From the IMG/VR virus record IMGVR_UViG_3300024432_000038, positions 1 to 35,914 of that record: a stretch of DNA of 35,914 nt; one strand, written 5' to 3'. The translations under genes were made by a program, and so were the position numbers. The first letter of the stretch is position 1; every line of letters starts with the position of its first letter. This DNA is from a virus. Positions 13,165-20,271 of this stretch are shown here, piece after piece. The notes beneath the pieces are model-generated. The model was not told the DNA's origin, did no database searches, and saw only the letters and a list, made by a program, of their open reading frames with translations.

Positions 13165-13556
13165 AGGGAAGTCCATCCCTTGGTAGGATACTGTTCAAGG
13201 CCAAGGCGAAAGGGCTACTGTGCCATCGCCGGGGCAGTACGGTATCTGTCTACTCAGGTGGACAGTGGATTACATTCTTCAGGATGAGCCCATTCACAGT
13301 GTGTAGGGCCACGCCAAGGAATCCTCGCATGGTCTACAGGAGCCCAGGATTCTTCTGTGATGAATGTGGAGGGGCACCCAGGATGGAACACTTTGGGTGT
13401 GAGGTGGGTTCACCCTCAGGCATGCAGCTCGTTTGTAAGAACTGTATGGATAATAGGAGTGGTAAGGCTACGGCCAAGGCTAAAGCCAAGCCTGTAGCTG
13501 ATAAAGCTCCTACCCAACCTGCCAAGGATGGACTAAACACCCCATCTGTGTTATAA
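13149..13556 (+). CDS. Zinc-finger protein with K/A-rich tail
   Basis: This 135-aa protein has its ATG with GAGGAGG upstream. The N-terminal part is basic and beta-like (VSVYSGGQWITFFRM). A zinc-binding block follows: FFCDECGG, FGCEV and VCKNC. The last 35 residues are low-complexity (GKATAKAKAKPVADKAP), resembling a histone-like or linker tail. A promoter for the next operon lies over its 3' end. Confidence 0.6.
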   Translation: MYDRVKGSPSLGRILFKAKAKGLLCHRRGSTVSVYSGGQWITFFRMSPFTVCRATPRNPRMVYRSPGFFCDECGGAPRMEHFGCEVGSPSGMQLVCKNCMDNRSGKATAKAKAKPVADKAPTQPAKDGLNTPSVL

Positions 13557-13557
13557 T
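13529..13557 (+). promoter_or_regulatory. Predicted early/middle promoter
   Basis: TGGACT (13529-13534), 17 nt, TATAAT (13552-13557). It uses the same -35, spacing and -10 as the promoters at 6832, 7603 and 7927 but lacks the CAGAGT box, so it may be controlled differently. It precedes the excisionase-like gene and probably the replication operon. Confidence 0.65.
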
Positions 13558-13656
13558 AGAGGGCAGTTAGGAAGACATTACAGACACCATCGAGACACAA
13601 GGTACAACATCAACAGGTTGAGGAAGTAAACCTATCAAGGGAAGGAGGTGATATAG

Positions 13657-14019
13657 ATGCGAGCAGCGACATTTGATAAGAAAGAACAGGTCTGGACTCA
13701 GACGGTTGCATACAAAGAGTGGTACTCAGTCCGCGAGGTCTGTGTGTTACTCCAAACTGGCGGCCCCAGTGTGTATGGAGCCATCCGGCGTGGGACGCTC
13801 AAAGCCTACAAGGTGAACGGGTTCACTCGGGTCAAGCACGAGGACTTGGTGGCCTACATCGCCCGTCGTTTGGCTGGTGCTACCACGGTCATGCAGGGAG
13901 CCTTGCAGATTGAGGAGATTCTCCCGCAGAAGCTGGCTGAGAAGGCAGCCCAAGGTATGACCCCCGCGGGTGAGTTCGGTGAGGAGGAGACCGCAGATTT
14001 GTCCTTCCTGGAAGAGTAG
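13657..14019 (+). CDS. Excisionase/MerR-like helix-turn-helix protein
   Basis: This 120-aa protein has its ATG preceded by AAGGAGGTGATATAG. Residues about 20-66 fit a winged HTH of the DNA-binding excisionase type: WYSVREVCVLLQTGGPSVYGAI, then RRGTLKAYKVNGFTRVKHEDLVAYI, where 'tv..LI..G.l.A.k.g...rv...dl..yl' is the family pattern. The remainder is Ala/Glu-rich and acidic (EEETADLSFLEE). It may regulate the replication operon that follows or organise replication DNA. No integrase is nearby, so a role in excision is not implied. Confidence 0.75.
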   Translation: MRAATFDKKEQVWTQTVAYKEWYSVREVCVLLQTGGPSVYGAIRRGTLKAYKVNGFTRVKHEDLVAYIARRLAGATTVMQGALQIEEILPQKLAEKAAQGMTPAGEFGEEETADLSFLEE

Positions 14020-14036
14020 ACCATCCAGGCCAGTAT

Positions 14037-14095
14037 AGGAGTGAGCTGGGTATGCCCAACTAGGTAGTCAGTGCAGAGGGGCCCAGTTCACTCCT
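14037..14095 (+). promoter_or_regulatory. Large stem-loop in front of the resolvase gene
   Basis: AGGAGTGAGCTGGG (14037-14050) pairs with CCCAGTTCACTCCT (14082-14095): 14 bp, all Watson-Crick except one G-T. The 31-nt loop contains TGCCCAACTAGG. It lies in the 92-nt gap between two genes and ends about 17 nt before the GTG of the resolvase. It has no T tract. It could protect or process the mRNA or modulate translation of the replication operon. Confidence 0.55.
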
Positions 14096-14111
14096 AATTA
14101 GGAGAAGTGCA

Positions 14112-14582
14112 GTGAAAGTTCTCGCTCTGGATCCAGGTGAGACCACAGGATTTGTTCAGGCTGTTGTAGAGGAATTTGGGGACGCCATATATGTACAGAT
14201 TGAGGAGACGGGACAGTGGGGTAACAAGACCACCCTCTCAGAGCATCTTGGCCTATTCAAGGTTGATGAGATTGTAATCGAAGACTACATCATCTATCCC
14301 AATAGAGTGCGAAGTCATATTGGAGACCGTGTCTTGACTGCACGTATCATTGGGATGATTGAATGGATTGCCTTCTATCACTACAACCTTGGACTGAACT
14401 ACCAGATGGCGTCTCAGGCCAAGCAGAGATGGCCCAACAGTAGGATTGACTCCTATCTCCCCCTATGTTGGGATACGCTCATCCGATCTGTCCACGTGAA
14501 AGATGCCCTGAGACATCTACTGACCTTCATAGAGATAAAATTCGGTACAGAGAAGACAATCCATGTCAGACCATACGGATAA
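14112..14582 (+). CDS. RuvC-like Holliday-junction resolvase
   Basis: This 156-aa protein starts at GTG with AGGAG upstream. The RNase H-like fold is shown by VLALDPGETTGFVQ with catalytic Asp7, DEIVIEDYIIYP with the second acidic residue, and a C-terminal HVKDALRHLLTFI helix with the last Asp. A basic MASQAKQRWPNSRI stretch precedes that helix. Length and motifs match phage RuvC-like resolvases, which resolve branched DNA before packaging. It opens the recombination/replication operon and overlaps the next gene by 20 nt. Confidence 0.75.
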   Translation: MKVLALDPGETTGFVQAVVEEFGDAIYVQIEETGQWGNKTTLSEHLGLFKVDEIVIEDYIIYPNRVRSHIGDRVLTARIIGMIEWIAFYHYNLGLNYQMASQAKQRWPNSRIDSYLPLCWDTLIRSVHVKDALRHLLTFIEIKFGTEKTIHVRPYG

Positions 14583-14811
14583 TCTGCCCCAACACGTGAA
14601 GGATGCCATTAACGAACTCACTGCAGAGGAGTTTGGCAGCCTCTTCATAAGTATTGCTGAAGAGACTGGTGAGTTTGAGGGCCTGTGCTTCATCGGACCA
14701 GAGGGTAAGACATGTAGGTGGGCTGACCCAAGGCGTGCCAGGATACTACAGGTCATGGATGATCAGATTCGCAAGGAACTGGGGGACACTCCATGTCAAA
14801 TGACCATGTAA
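14563..14811 (+). CDS. Small acidic protein between resolvase and helicase
   Basis: This 82-aa protein has an ATG start and overlaps both neighbours (20 nt and 19 nt). It is mostly helical and acidic (HVKDAINELTAEEFGSLF, SIAEETGEFEGL). A short GPEGKTCRWADPRR loop precedes a last helix (ARILQVMDDQIRKEL). Tight overlap with replication genes suggests an accessory role. No family recognised. Confidence 0.6.
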   Translation: MSDHTDNLPQHVKDAINELTAEEFGSLFISIAEETGEFEGLCFIGPEGKTCRWADPRRARILQVMDDQIRKELGDTPCQMTM

Positions 14812-16193
14812 GTAAACTCTATGAGTTTCAGGCCAGGGATGTTAATTACCTAGTTGAGCATGGCGGTGGTGGAGTGTGGCATGACCCTGGCCTTGGCAAG
14901 ACCAGAATTGCCATTGTGGCCGCCAAGGGACTGGGTGGACCTATATTGGTGATCTGTCCCAACATGTTGAAACAGTGGTGGAAGCAGGAGATACTGGAGA
15001 TGTATCCCAAGTCATCTATCACTATAGCAGGTACTGGAGGACGGTTTGGTAGTCGTAACGTTCTACAGTTGCCCGACAACCCCATTCCATTCTGGACGAT
15101 CATCCACTACACTGGAGTCAGACTCAACCAAGACAACCTACGCAGGGTGCCCTGGAAGACAGTCATCTGCGATGAAGCCCACTACATCAAGAACAGAAAG
15201 GCCGCAAGGTCCAAGGCAGTGATGGACGTCACCCCAGGGTACGCCTATCGGCTAGCATTGACAGCCACCCCCTGCGGTAATAACGTAGCTGATATCTGGC
15301 ATCAGCTCAGATGGATTGCCCCATACGTAGATGGACTACGTAGTTACTGGCGCTTCTATGAGACCTTTGTAAACTATGAGTATGTACGCCGTGGTGATCA
15401 GAAATATAGAGAGGTCAGGGGTGCCAAGAATGTGGAACTACTTGGCAAGGTAATGGCAGCCTATGGTATCAGACATAGTAAGAAGCAAGTAGCTGCCCAT
15501 CTGCCACCCATTACAGATACATTCGTTCCTCTTGAGATGACCCCAGACCAGGCCAAGCTATATGGCACACTGAAGCGTAAGGCAGCAGTGGAGGTCACAT
15601 TTCCTGCTGATCCTGGAGAACGGCCCACCAGGTTGGTGATTGCAAATACTCTGGTACGGCTACTCAGACTGGAGCAGTGGCTCAGCCATCCCTGGACATT
15701 TGTCAAGGGCATGAAGGGTGCCAAGCTGCAATGGCTACTGGAGTGGGCTGAGGGGTGTAAACATCAGACTGTTATCGCCACCAGGTTCAAGGCTTCAGCA
15801 TATGAGATTGCCAAGATATTCAAGTCTGACAAAAGGTGTCGGTATGCAATCACAGGAGACCTTAGTGTTGGGGCACGTATGGAGATCATTGAAGACTGGA
15901 AAGGAGGCAATCAGCAGTTCCTAGTAGGCACCATCGGCACCATTGGTACCGGATTGAGTTTTGAAAATGCTCACTCCATGATTTGCTACGACCAGCTACA
16001 TAGCACGATACAGATGGACCAGGTCAGACAGCGCATCCACCGAATCACCTCAGATCATCCAGTGGAGGTCATTTACCCGTATTGTCAAGGTACTACAAAC
16101 GAGGTAATACTGGAAGCCTTCACAAAGCAGTACAAGCAGTTGCAGCTACTGAGACGATTCATAGAACATCTGAGACAGGAGAATGGTGAGTAG
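14793..16193 (+). CDS. SNF2-like superfamily 2 helicase/translocase
   Basis: This 466-aa protein has the full set of SF2 motifs. Motif I is WHDPGLGKTRIA (about residue 33), motif II is VICDEAHYIKN (DEAH, near 125), and motif III is ALTATPCGNN. Motifs V and VI in the second RecA fold are GTIGTGLSFENA and MDQVRQRIHRI. The 'YEFQARDVNYL' Q-motif start and compact size match phage SNF2-type helicases near recombination genes, which may remodel forks or drive branch migration. It is followed by a 1-nt overlapping gene. Confidence 0.9.
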   Translation: MSNDHVSKLYEFQARDVNYLVEHGGGGVWHDPGLGKTRIAIVAAKGLGGPILVICPNMLKQWWKQEILEMYPKSSITIAGTGGRFGSRNVLQLPDNPIPFWTIIHYTGVRLNQDNLRRVPWKTVICDEAHYIKNRKAARSKAVMDVTPGYAYRLALTATPCGNNVADIWHQLRWIAPYVDGLRSYWRFYETFVNYEYVRRGDQKYREVRGAKNVELLGKVMAAYGIRHSKKQVAAHLPPITDTFVPLEMTPDQAKLYGTLKRKAAVEVTFPADPGERPTRLVIANTLVRLLRLEQWLSHPWTFVKGMKGAKLQWLLEWAEGCKHQTVIATRFKASAYEIAKIFKSDKRCRYAITGDLSVGARMEIIEDWKGGNQQFLVGTIGTIGTGLSFENAHSMICYDQLHSTIQMDQVRQRIHRITSDHPVEVIYPYCQGTTNEVILEAFTKQYKQLQLLRRFIEHLRQENGE

Positions 16194-16447
16194 TGGAAGA
16201 ATCGGAGTTGGTAACAGGAAGGGACATAGTACAGGTATTCGTCTCAGATCCATTCTGGAGACTGGTGTACCCAAAGTTCTATGAGGAGTGTGTAAAGACG
16301 CTATGGGGCAATGAGGACTTGAAACTGCTACAGGCTGCAATGGGCGTAATGACGATCTACAATAAACTGTGGGTGGTCCGCGATGCCAAGTACAATTGGA
16401 CAAGAACAATGATAGGAGCCATTCCAGGAGGAACAGACTATGCGTGA
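16193..16447 (+). CDS. Small protein between helicase and nuclease
   Basis: This 84-aa protein has a GTG start sharing one base with the helicase stop. It is helical with many aromatics (DPFWRLVYPKFYEECVKTLW, VMTIYNKLWVV) and no motif. It overlaps the next gene by 8 nt. Position between a helicase and a nuclease suggests a replication or recombination accessory. Confidence 0.6.
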   Translation: MEESELVTGRDIVQVFVSDPFWRLVYPKFYEECVKTLWGNEDLKLLQAAMGVMTIYNKLWVVRDAKYNWTRTMIGAIPGGTDYA

Positions 16448-17585
16448 TATACATATCACCGACCTGAAAACATTCTCGACAGGTTGCCGACGTAAGTGGA
16501 ACTGGTCCTCCGCCCTGCGGATGGGCTTACAGCATGCAATGATCCCACGTCCCCTATTCACGGGACAGCTAGTCCATGTTGGCCTGGATCACTACTACAA
16601 GAACGATGGGAACATGGACATTGGCATTGAGCATATGCAAGCATTCGCCAAGCACAGGGCGGGTGCTATTCAGGCACACGTCGGACCTATGTGGGAGGAG
16701 GAACGGGAGAGTGTCAATGCCTGCCATGAGATGTCCTACAAACTACTCAAGCACTACTCCCTATGGGCTCCAAAGTGGGATGAGCGATTCGAGGTGATTG
16801 GCACGGAACAGTTCTTTGATGTACCCATTCCAATTTCGCCCTGTGCGAGGGCAGGTGGATACACTCAGGCACTGAGACGTGGATGCTACATGGACAAGAT
16901 GGGTCAACTGGTCTCGGGCCGGATACAGTTGTCAGGACGTATGGATGGTCTGATCCAAGACAAGGAGACTGGAGACATCTATGTCTTGGAGTTCAAGACA
17001 GCCAGAACATTGAAGAACGTGTCCTGGACATTCCGCGACTTGCAGGGACCCGCATACATGTACGCAGCCAGTTGGCTATATGAGAGGGACATCAAGGGCA
17101 TTGTCTACCGGATGCTACGTAAGCGAGAGCCAGATGGTCTACTGCCCCTCAAGGCAGAGGGCAAGTTCAGCCAGAAGCAGAAGCAGAAGACATCATTCGA
17201 GTTTGTACTACACATCCTACGTGGCATGAGTGATGGAGATGAGGACGTATTCAGGGACTCATGCAGACAGAACAAGAAGCTGATCCGTGAGCTGCATGGC
17301 CGCAGGACACCACAGGGCAATGACTTCTTTATGGAGGCCATACTTCATAAGCCCAGGTCAGTGCTTGACAGTGCGATGACTACGGTGTACCACGAGGGAC
17401 TACAGATGGTGGATCCAAACACTCCCATCTACGCGAATCCATCCTGGCTCAATTGCATGAACTGTTCTTTCAAGAATCCATGCGATCTGGTTGAGATGGG
17501 TCTGGAGGCACAGGCCCTGGACTTGTTGGACGCCGAGTACGCTCCAAGAACCTATTGGGAGGATGTTAGTGACAAGGATGAGTAA
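16440..17585 (+). CDS. Cas4/RecB-like PD-(D/E)XK nuclease with Fe-S motif
   Basis: This 381-aa protein starts with an ITDLKTFSTGCRRKW segment that supplies the first Cys (C16), as in the Cas4/AddB/Dna2 group. The nuclease core shows LFTGQLVHVGLDHYY (motif with His), SGRMDGLIQDKETGDIYVLEFKTAR (D-x(n)-E-x-K), and DLQGPAYMYAASW (Q-x6-Y-like). Near the C-terminus NCMNCSFKNPC gives the C-x2-C-x5-C cluster that, with the first Cys, binds a 4Fe-4S cluster in relatives. It is likely a 5'-3' resecting exonuclease that makes single strands for the Sak4-like annealing/recombination module downstream. Confidence 0.85.
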   Translation: MRDIHITDLKTFSTGCRRKWNWSSALRMGLQHAMIPRPLFTGQLVHVGLDHYYKNDGNMDIGIEHMQAFAKHRAGAIQAHVGPMWEEERESVNACHEMSYKLLKHYSLWAPKWDERFEVIGTEQFFDVPIPISPCARAGGYTQALRRGCYMDKMGQLVSGRIQLSGRMDGLIQDKETGDIYVLEFKTARTLKNVSWTFRDLQGPAYMYAASWLYERDIKGIVYRMLRKREPDGLLPLKAEGKFSQKQKQKTSFEFVLHILRGMSDGDEDVFRDSCRQNKKLIRELHGRRTPQGNDFFMEAILHKPRSVLDSAMTTVYHEGLQMVDPNTPIYANPSWLNCMNCSFKNPCDLVEMGLEAQALDLLDAEYAPRTYWEDVSDKDE

Positions 17586-17838
17586 AATGCACGTATGTGA
17601 TAAGGGGTGCTACGATTCAGAAAAGATGATGGTATGGATCTTCTACAGTGAGGTAACTGGTACATGGCAGATGGACGCAGGTGCTGACTTCCTCACCATC
17701 AAGTACTGCCCATTCTGCGGTCTTGAGCTGGCCAAGGGAGAGGAAGTGGAGTGGCCCATCATAGAACCAGATACAGAGGAACAGGGACATCACTACCACA
17801 TGCCTCTGTCCAAAGATACATCCCAGATTCCATTTTGA
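17578..17838 (+). CDS. Zinc-binding microprotein
   Basis: This 86-aa protein is read from the ATG at 17578, overlapping the nuclease stop by 8 nt. It has MHVCDKGCYD near the start and KYCPFCGLEL in the middle: two Cys pairs forming a probable zinc-ribbon of 'CPFCG' type. The region between is a WIFYSEVTGTWQM beta hairpin. The acidic, His-containing tail (GHHYHM) may add ligands. Function unknown. Confidence 0.6.
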   Translation: MSKMHVCDKGCYDSEKMMVWIFYSEVTGTWQMDAGADFLTIKYCPFCGLELAKGEEVEWPIIEPDTEEQGHHYHMPLSKDTSQIPF

Positions 17839-17849
17839 GGAGGACAGTA

Positions 17850-18161
17850 ATGAATGACATGCAAGACTTCGTGGCCAATATGAGACGCAAACTTGAGGGT
17901 AAGTGGCCGCATCCAGATGTAAAGGATTCCCTGTTATACACCTTCACTGAACTTGCTGAGGTGGCGGATGTCCTACTGCGCATTCTCAATCCTGACCATA
18001 AGCGCGCCCATCAGATGGTTGACCTGAGAGTGCGCCTGAGGGAGGAACTTGGTGACGTACAGCTCATGCTCTGTACCCTTGCCAACCACTTCGACATTGA
18101 TCTGATTGAAGCTTGTGCTGATTGCTGCTGTGATAAACTAGCGAAGTATGGAGATAAGTAA
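17850..18161 (+). CDS. MazG-like nucleotide pyrophosphohydrolase
   Basis: This 103-aa protein is read from the ATG at 17850, which has GAGGAGG upstream. It has the all-alpha NTP-PPase metal site: YTFTELAEVADVLL (ExxE) and, about 33 residues later, LREELGDVQLMLCTLA (EExxD). Such small MazG-like proteins hydrolyse (d)NTPs or signalling nucleotides such as ppGpp. In phages they may adjust nucleotide pools or dampen host stress signals. A C-terminal ACADCCCDKL cluster of four Cys is unusual for the family. Confidence 0.8.
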   Translation: MNDMQDFVANMRRKLEGKWPHPDVKDSLLYTFTELAEVADVLLRILNPDHKRAHQMVDLRVRLREELGDVQLMLCTLANHFDIDLIEACADCCCDKLAKYGDK

Positions 18162-18355
18162 TGGCTTTAACTAGGGCACAACGCGCGCTCCAACTGGCTG
18201 GTCTAGCCAGGATGCGCGCACAAATCCGGCGACGAGATGTAGCATCGTATGTGGCTCAGGGAGTCTCAATTAACGATCCTGAGCTTCAAGCCCGACTGGC
18301 TGCGGCTAGATCCGAAGAGGAAGCTGCAGCCATCATAGCACGATACAGGAGGTAA
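18161..18355 (+). CDS. Small Ala/Arg-rich protein
   Basis: This 64-aa protein has an ATG start sharing one base with the previous stop (TAATG). It is helical and basic at the start (RAQRALQLAGLARMRAQIRRRD) and Ala/Glu rich at the end (ARLAAARSEEEAAAIIARYRR), with a short NDPELQ turn. Possibly nucleic-acid binding or an oligomeric helix bundle; unrecognised. Confidence 0.55.
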   Translation: MALTRAQRALQLAGLARMRAQIRRRDVASYVAQGVSINDPELQARLAAARSEEEAAAIIARYRR

Positions 18356-18359
18356 TGAC

Positions 18360-19166
18360 ATGAAGAAGCTCGCATTAGTGACACTGTTGGCCTTGCTATG
18401 CGTTATGATCGTCAATGCACAGGAACCTGATTTCAACCATTGGGTATTCGCACCTGCGGTCCAGAAGTCGCACGTCGAGCTGATACCCACTCCGACACCC
18501 ACCTACCGGCCTCCTCCTACTCCTGGCCCAACGATGACTCCCACACCCAGCCTCATCAAGCCCACACCTACACCGGACCCTGGTAAAGTGTGGGTGGATA
18601 ACGCGGATATTTACAACAGGTGGCTCAAGGCAGAGGTGCATAACGGACAGTCCAGATATATGCGATATGTGAGCTTCTCTGTAACACTATATGATGAGGG
18701 AGGCCAACCAATATATTTTGATACCGTATACATTGGGAACATTGAACCAGGAGGAAGCGTTTGTTTCAACCATTATCTATCCTTCTGGCCAGGGGAAGGA
18801 ACCACACTTGAGTTTGGAGAGGTCAGCTATGCACCCTTCACCCCTTATGGTGATTTGGTTGACCTGGAGGTATCAGAACTGCATGGCAGTTTCTTCGACG
18901 GTGGTTACTACGATTATTACGTAATCACCGGAACCGTCACAAACAATGAATCTGTCACTGTTCAAAATGTGCGGCTTATGGGACTGGGTAAAAATGTAGA
19001 GGGACAGGTAGTTAGTTGTAATGAGTGGAGCAAACCAACAAGTCCAGACCTGCTCCCAGGTCAAACTTCTCCCTTCAGAATCTCATTCTCTTTTGAGCGT
19101 GGGGCGGTTGAGACTATAGAAACCTTTTGGGCTTGGATATACCCAGAGATAAGGCGGTATGACTAA
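18360..19166 (+). CDS. Secreted protein with PTPTP linker and FxLYD-like repeats
   Basis: This 268-aa protein has its ATG preceded by AGGAGGTAATGAC. A signal peptide (KKLALVTLLALLCVMIVNA) probably ends at A20; no lipobox is seen. Then come VFAPAVQKS, a Pro/Thr linker (IPTPTPTYRPPP, TMTPTPS, PTPTPDP), and two domains. The first holds FSVTLYDEGGQPI, and the second VITGTVTNNESVTVQNV and LLPGQTSPF, as in FxLYD domains. The PTPTP linker and FxLYD combination is typical of exported proteins of Chloroflexota. It is probably host-derived cargo acting at the cell surface, for example in superinfection exclusion; this role is a guess. Confidence 0.75.
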   Translation: MKKLALVTLLALLCVMIVNAQEPDFNHWVFAPAVQKSHVELIPTPTPTYRPPPTPGPTMTPTPSLIKPTPTPDPGKVWVDNADIYNRWLKAEVHNGQSRYMRYVSFSVTLYDEGGQPIYFDTVYIGNIEPGGSVCFNHYLSFWPGEGTTLEFGEVSYAPFTPYGDLVDLEVSELHGSFFDGGYYDYYVITGTVTNNESVTVQNVRLMGLGKNVEGQVVSCNEWSKPTSPDLLPGQTSPFRISFSFERGAVETIETFWAWIYPEIRRYD

Positions 19167-19223
19167 AAGACAATGTTATACTACCCAGGTTCAATTCTAG
19201 GTTGTGAGTACAGGCAATTCAAG

Positions 19224-19328
19224 ATGTATATGAAGGCAGTTCTTGCTACGGCATGGTTGATCTACACAGCCATAGACATGGTTGTCCTTCTATGTACGAA
19301 ACAACGGCTGAGTTCTTTAATGCCATAA
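19224..19328 (+). CDS. Possible micro-membrane protein (34 aa)
   Basis: The region 19167-19425 has no long gene. One 34-aa frame starts at the ATG at 19224 (or 19230) and encodes a hydrophobic span (AVLATAWLIYTAIDMVVLLC) plus a short basic tail. No convincing Shine-Dalgarno precedes it. A better site (AAGGAGG at 19327-19333) lies after it but opens only very short frames. It resembles the nearby micro-membrane genes but is unproven. Confidence 0.25.
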   Translation: MYMKAVLATAWLIYTAIDMVVLLCTKQRLSSLMP

Positions 19329-19425
19329 GGAGGCAATGATATGCTGTAGAAACAGAATGGCGTGGGTGGATGACGTAGGGCCACATATCGGGATCGAGAC
19401 CTGACCACGCCACTGGAGGAATGAG

Positions 19426-19785
19426 ATGGAATGGGAGACGTTAGCAATCAGTTTGGCCTCAGGACTTGCAGGGGCAGTGCTAGTCTGTATTGCCAATCTG
19501 GCAGTCCAAGACAGGAGGGACAAACGCCAGGCTCTCAAGGACTATTTCCGGCGCTGGACGAATACTGGAGGTAGTGACATTCAATTACTCAATGAGGTCT
19601 TCATATCATTCAGTCACTCACTGGCAGTCAGAAAGTGTTTTCAGGAACTCAGGAAGTCAGGTTGGGGAGGCGAGAACCGCAGGAAGGCACTCAAAGCTAT
19701 GTGTAAGAGTGCAAAAGTCAGGTACGACGAGGTCTTGATGGGTTACGATGGACCTAAATTGTATAACGAGATGCGGAACCCCTGA
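19426..19785 (+). CDS. Membrane-anchored protein with cytoplasmic domain
   Basis: This 119-aa protein has its ATG after a GGAGGAATGAG sequence. One N-terminal transmembrane helix (LAISLASGLAGAVLVCIANLAV) is followed by a basic segment (QDRRDKRQALKDYFRRW) and a soluble helical domain (LLNEVFISFSHSLAVRKCFQEL). The 'TM, charged helix, LN-x-VF-x-F' arrangement is reminiscent of small DUF6680-like membrane proteins, but this is only a resemblance. It precedes a cassette of micro-membrane proteins. Confidence 0.6.
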   Translation: MEWETLAISLASGLAGAVLVCIANLAVQDRRDKRQALKDYFRRWTNTGGSDIQLLNEVFISFSHSLAVRKCFQELRKSGWGGENRRKALKAMCKSAKVRYDEVLMGYDGPKLYNEMRNP

Positions 19786-19797
19786 TGAGGAGGCATA

Positions 19798-19896
19798 ATG
19801 TTTGCATCAATTAGACCTAAGGATGCGCTTGTTCTTATTGCCCTGCTTGTGACCATTCTATCGTTCATATGTATACTGCTGGGAGAAGGTGGATGA
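19798..19896 (+). CDS. Micro-membrane protein (32 aa)
   Basis: The ATG has GAGGAGG 5 nt upstream. The protein is a short polar start (MFASIRPKD) and a single hydrophobic helix (ALVLIALLVTILSFICILLG). Its stop overlaps the next ATG as ATGA. Function unknown. Confidence 0.6.
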   Translation: MFASIRPKDALVLIALLVTILSFICILLGEGG

Positions 19897-20009
19897 AGTT
19901 TCCGAAGATTGATGCAGACCTGTTCGACTCGATAGTGATGGTAGCATTCCCACTATTGATTATTGCGATTGCTCTGGCTTGCTGCCACATGGTGGAGGCA
20001 TTGAGATGA
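19893..20009 (+). CDS. Micro-membrane protein (38 aa)
   Basis: It is ATGA-coupled to the previous gene. One hydrophobic helix (SIVMVAFPLLIIAIALACC) is followed by HMVEALR. The C-terminal VEALR codons contain GGAGGCATTGAGATGA, and nearly the same 3' end occurs at 20160-20175, suggesting duplication within the cassette. Confidence 0.6.
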   Translation: MKFPKIDADLFDSIVMVAFPLLIIAIALACCHMVEALR

Positions 20010-20022
20010 AGGAGGTAAAACA

Positions 20023-20175
20023 ATGTTTCAAGGGATTGACTATCTAATCACAAGAGGAATGTTAGTGGCCAGCGACACTCGGCGTAGCTTGACATGCGGT
20101 GGGTGTCTGATGCTAGGAGTGGTCTTATTCATCGGCTTGCTCATGGGAGCCTGCGTGATGGAGGCACTGAGATGA
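20023..20175 (+). CDS. Micro-membrane protein (50 aa)
   Basis: The ATG has AAGGAGG 7 nt upstream. A polar, basic N-terminal half with a CGGC pair precedes one hydrophobic helix (LMLGVVLFIGLLMGACV) and the tail MEALR. The tail repeats that of the gene ending at 20009. The stop overlaps the next ATG. Function unknown. Confidence 0.6.
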   Translation: MFQGIDYLITRGMLVASDTRRSLTCGGCLMLGVVLFIGLLMGACVMEALR

Positions 20176-20267
20176 ATTGGTATCAACGTAGAGTGTTGGC
20201 TGTACGATGTGTTGTAACCGGATTGGCCATTCTTACAACCATCGTCATTATGATTACAAGGAGGTAG
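20172..20267 (+). CDS. Micro-membrane protein (31 aa)
   Basis: It is ATGA-coupled to the previous gene, with GGAGG in the preceding MEALR codons as its ribosome-binding site. A basic start (NWYQRRVLAVR) and one hydrophobic helix (CVVTGLAILTTIVIMI) end in TRR. The codons of TRR carry the AAGGAGG for the recombinase gene at 20272. Confidence 0.55.
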   Translation: MNWYQRRVLAVRCVVTGLAILTTIVIMITRR

Positions 20268-20271
20268 TATA

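Noticed and set aside
13657-14019. Evidence for a temperate lifestyle from an excisionase-like protein
   Set aside because: No integrase, attachment site or CI-like repressor is visible; the fold is widely used by ordinary regulators.
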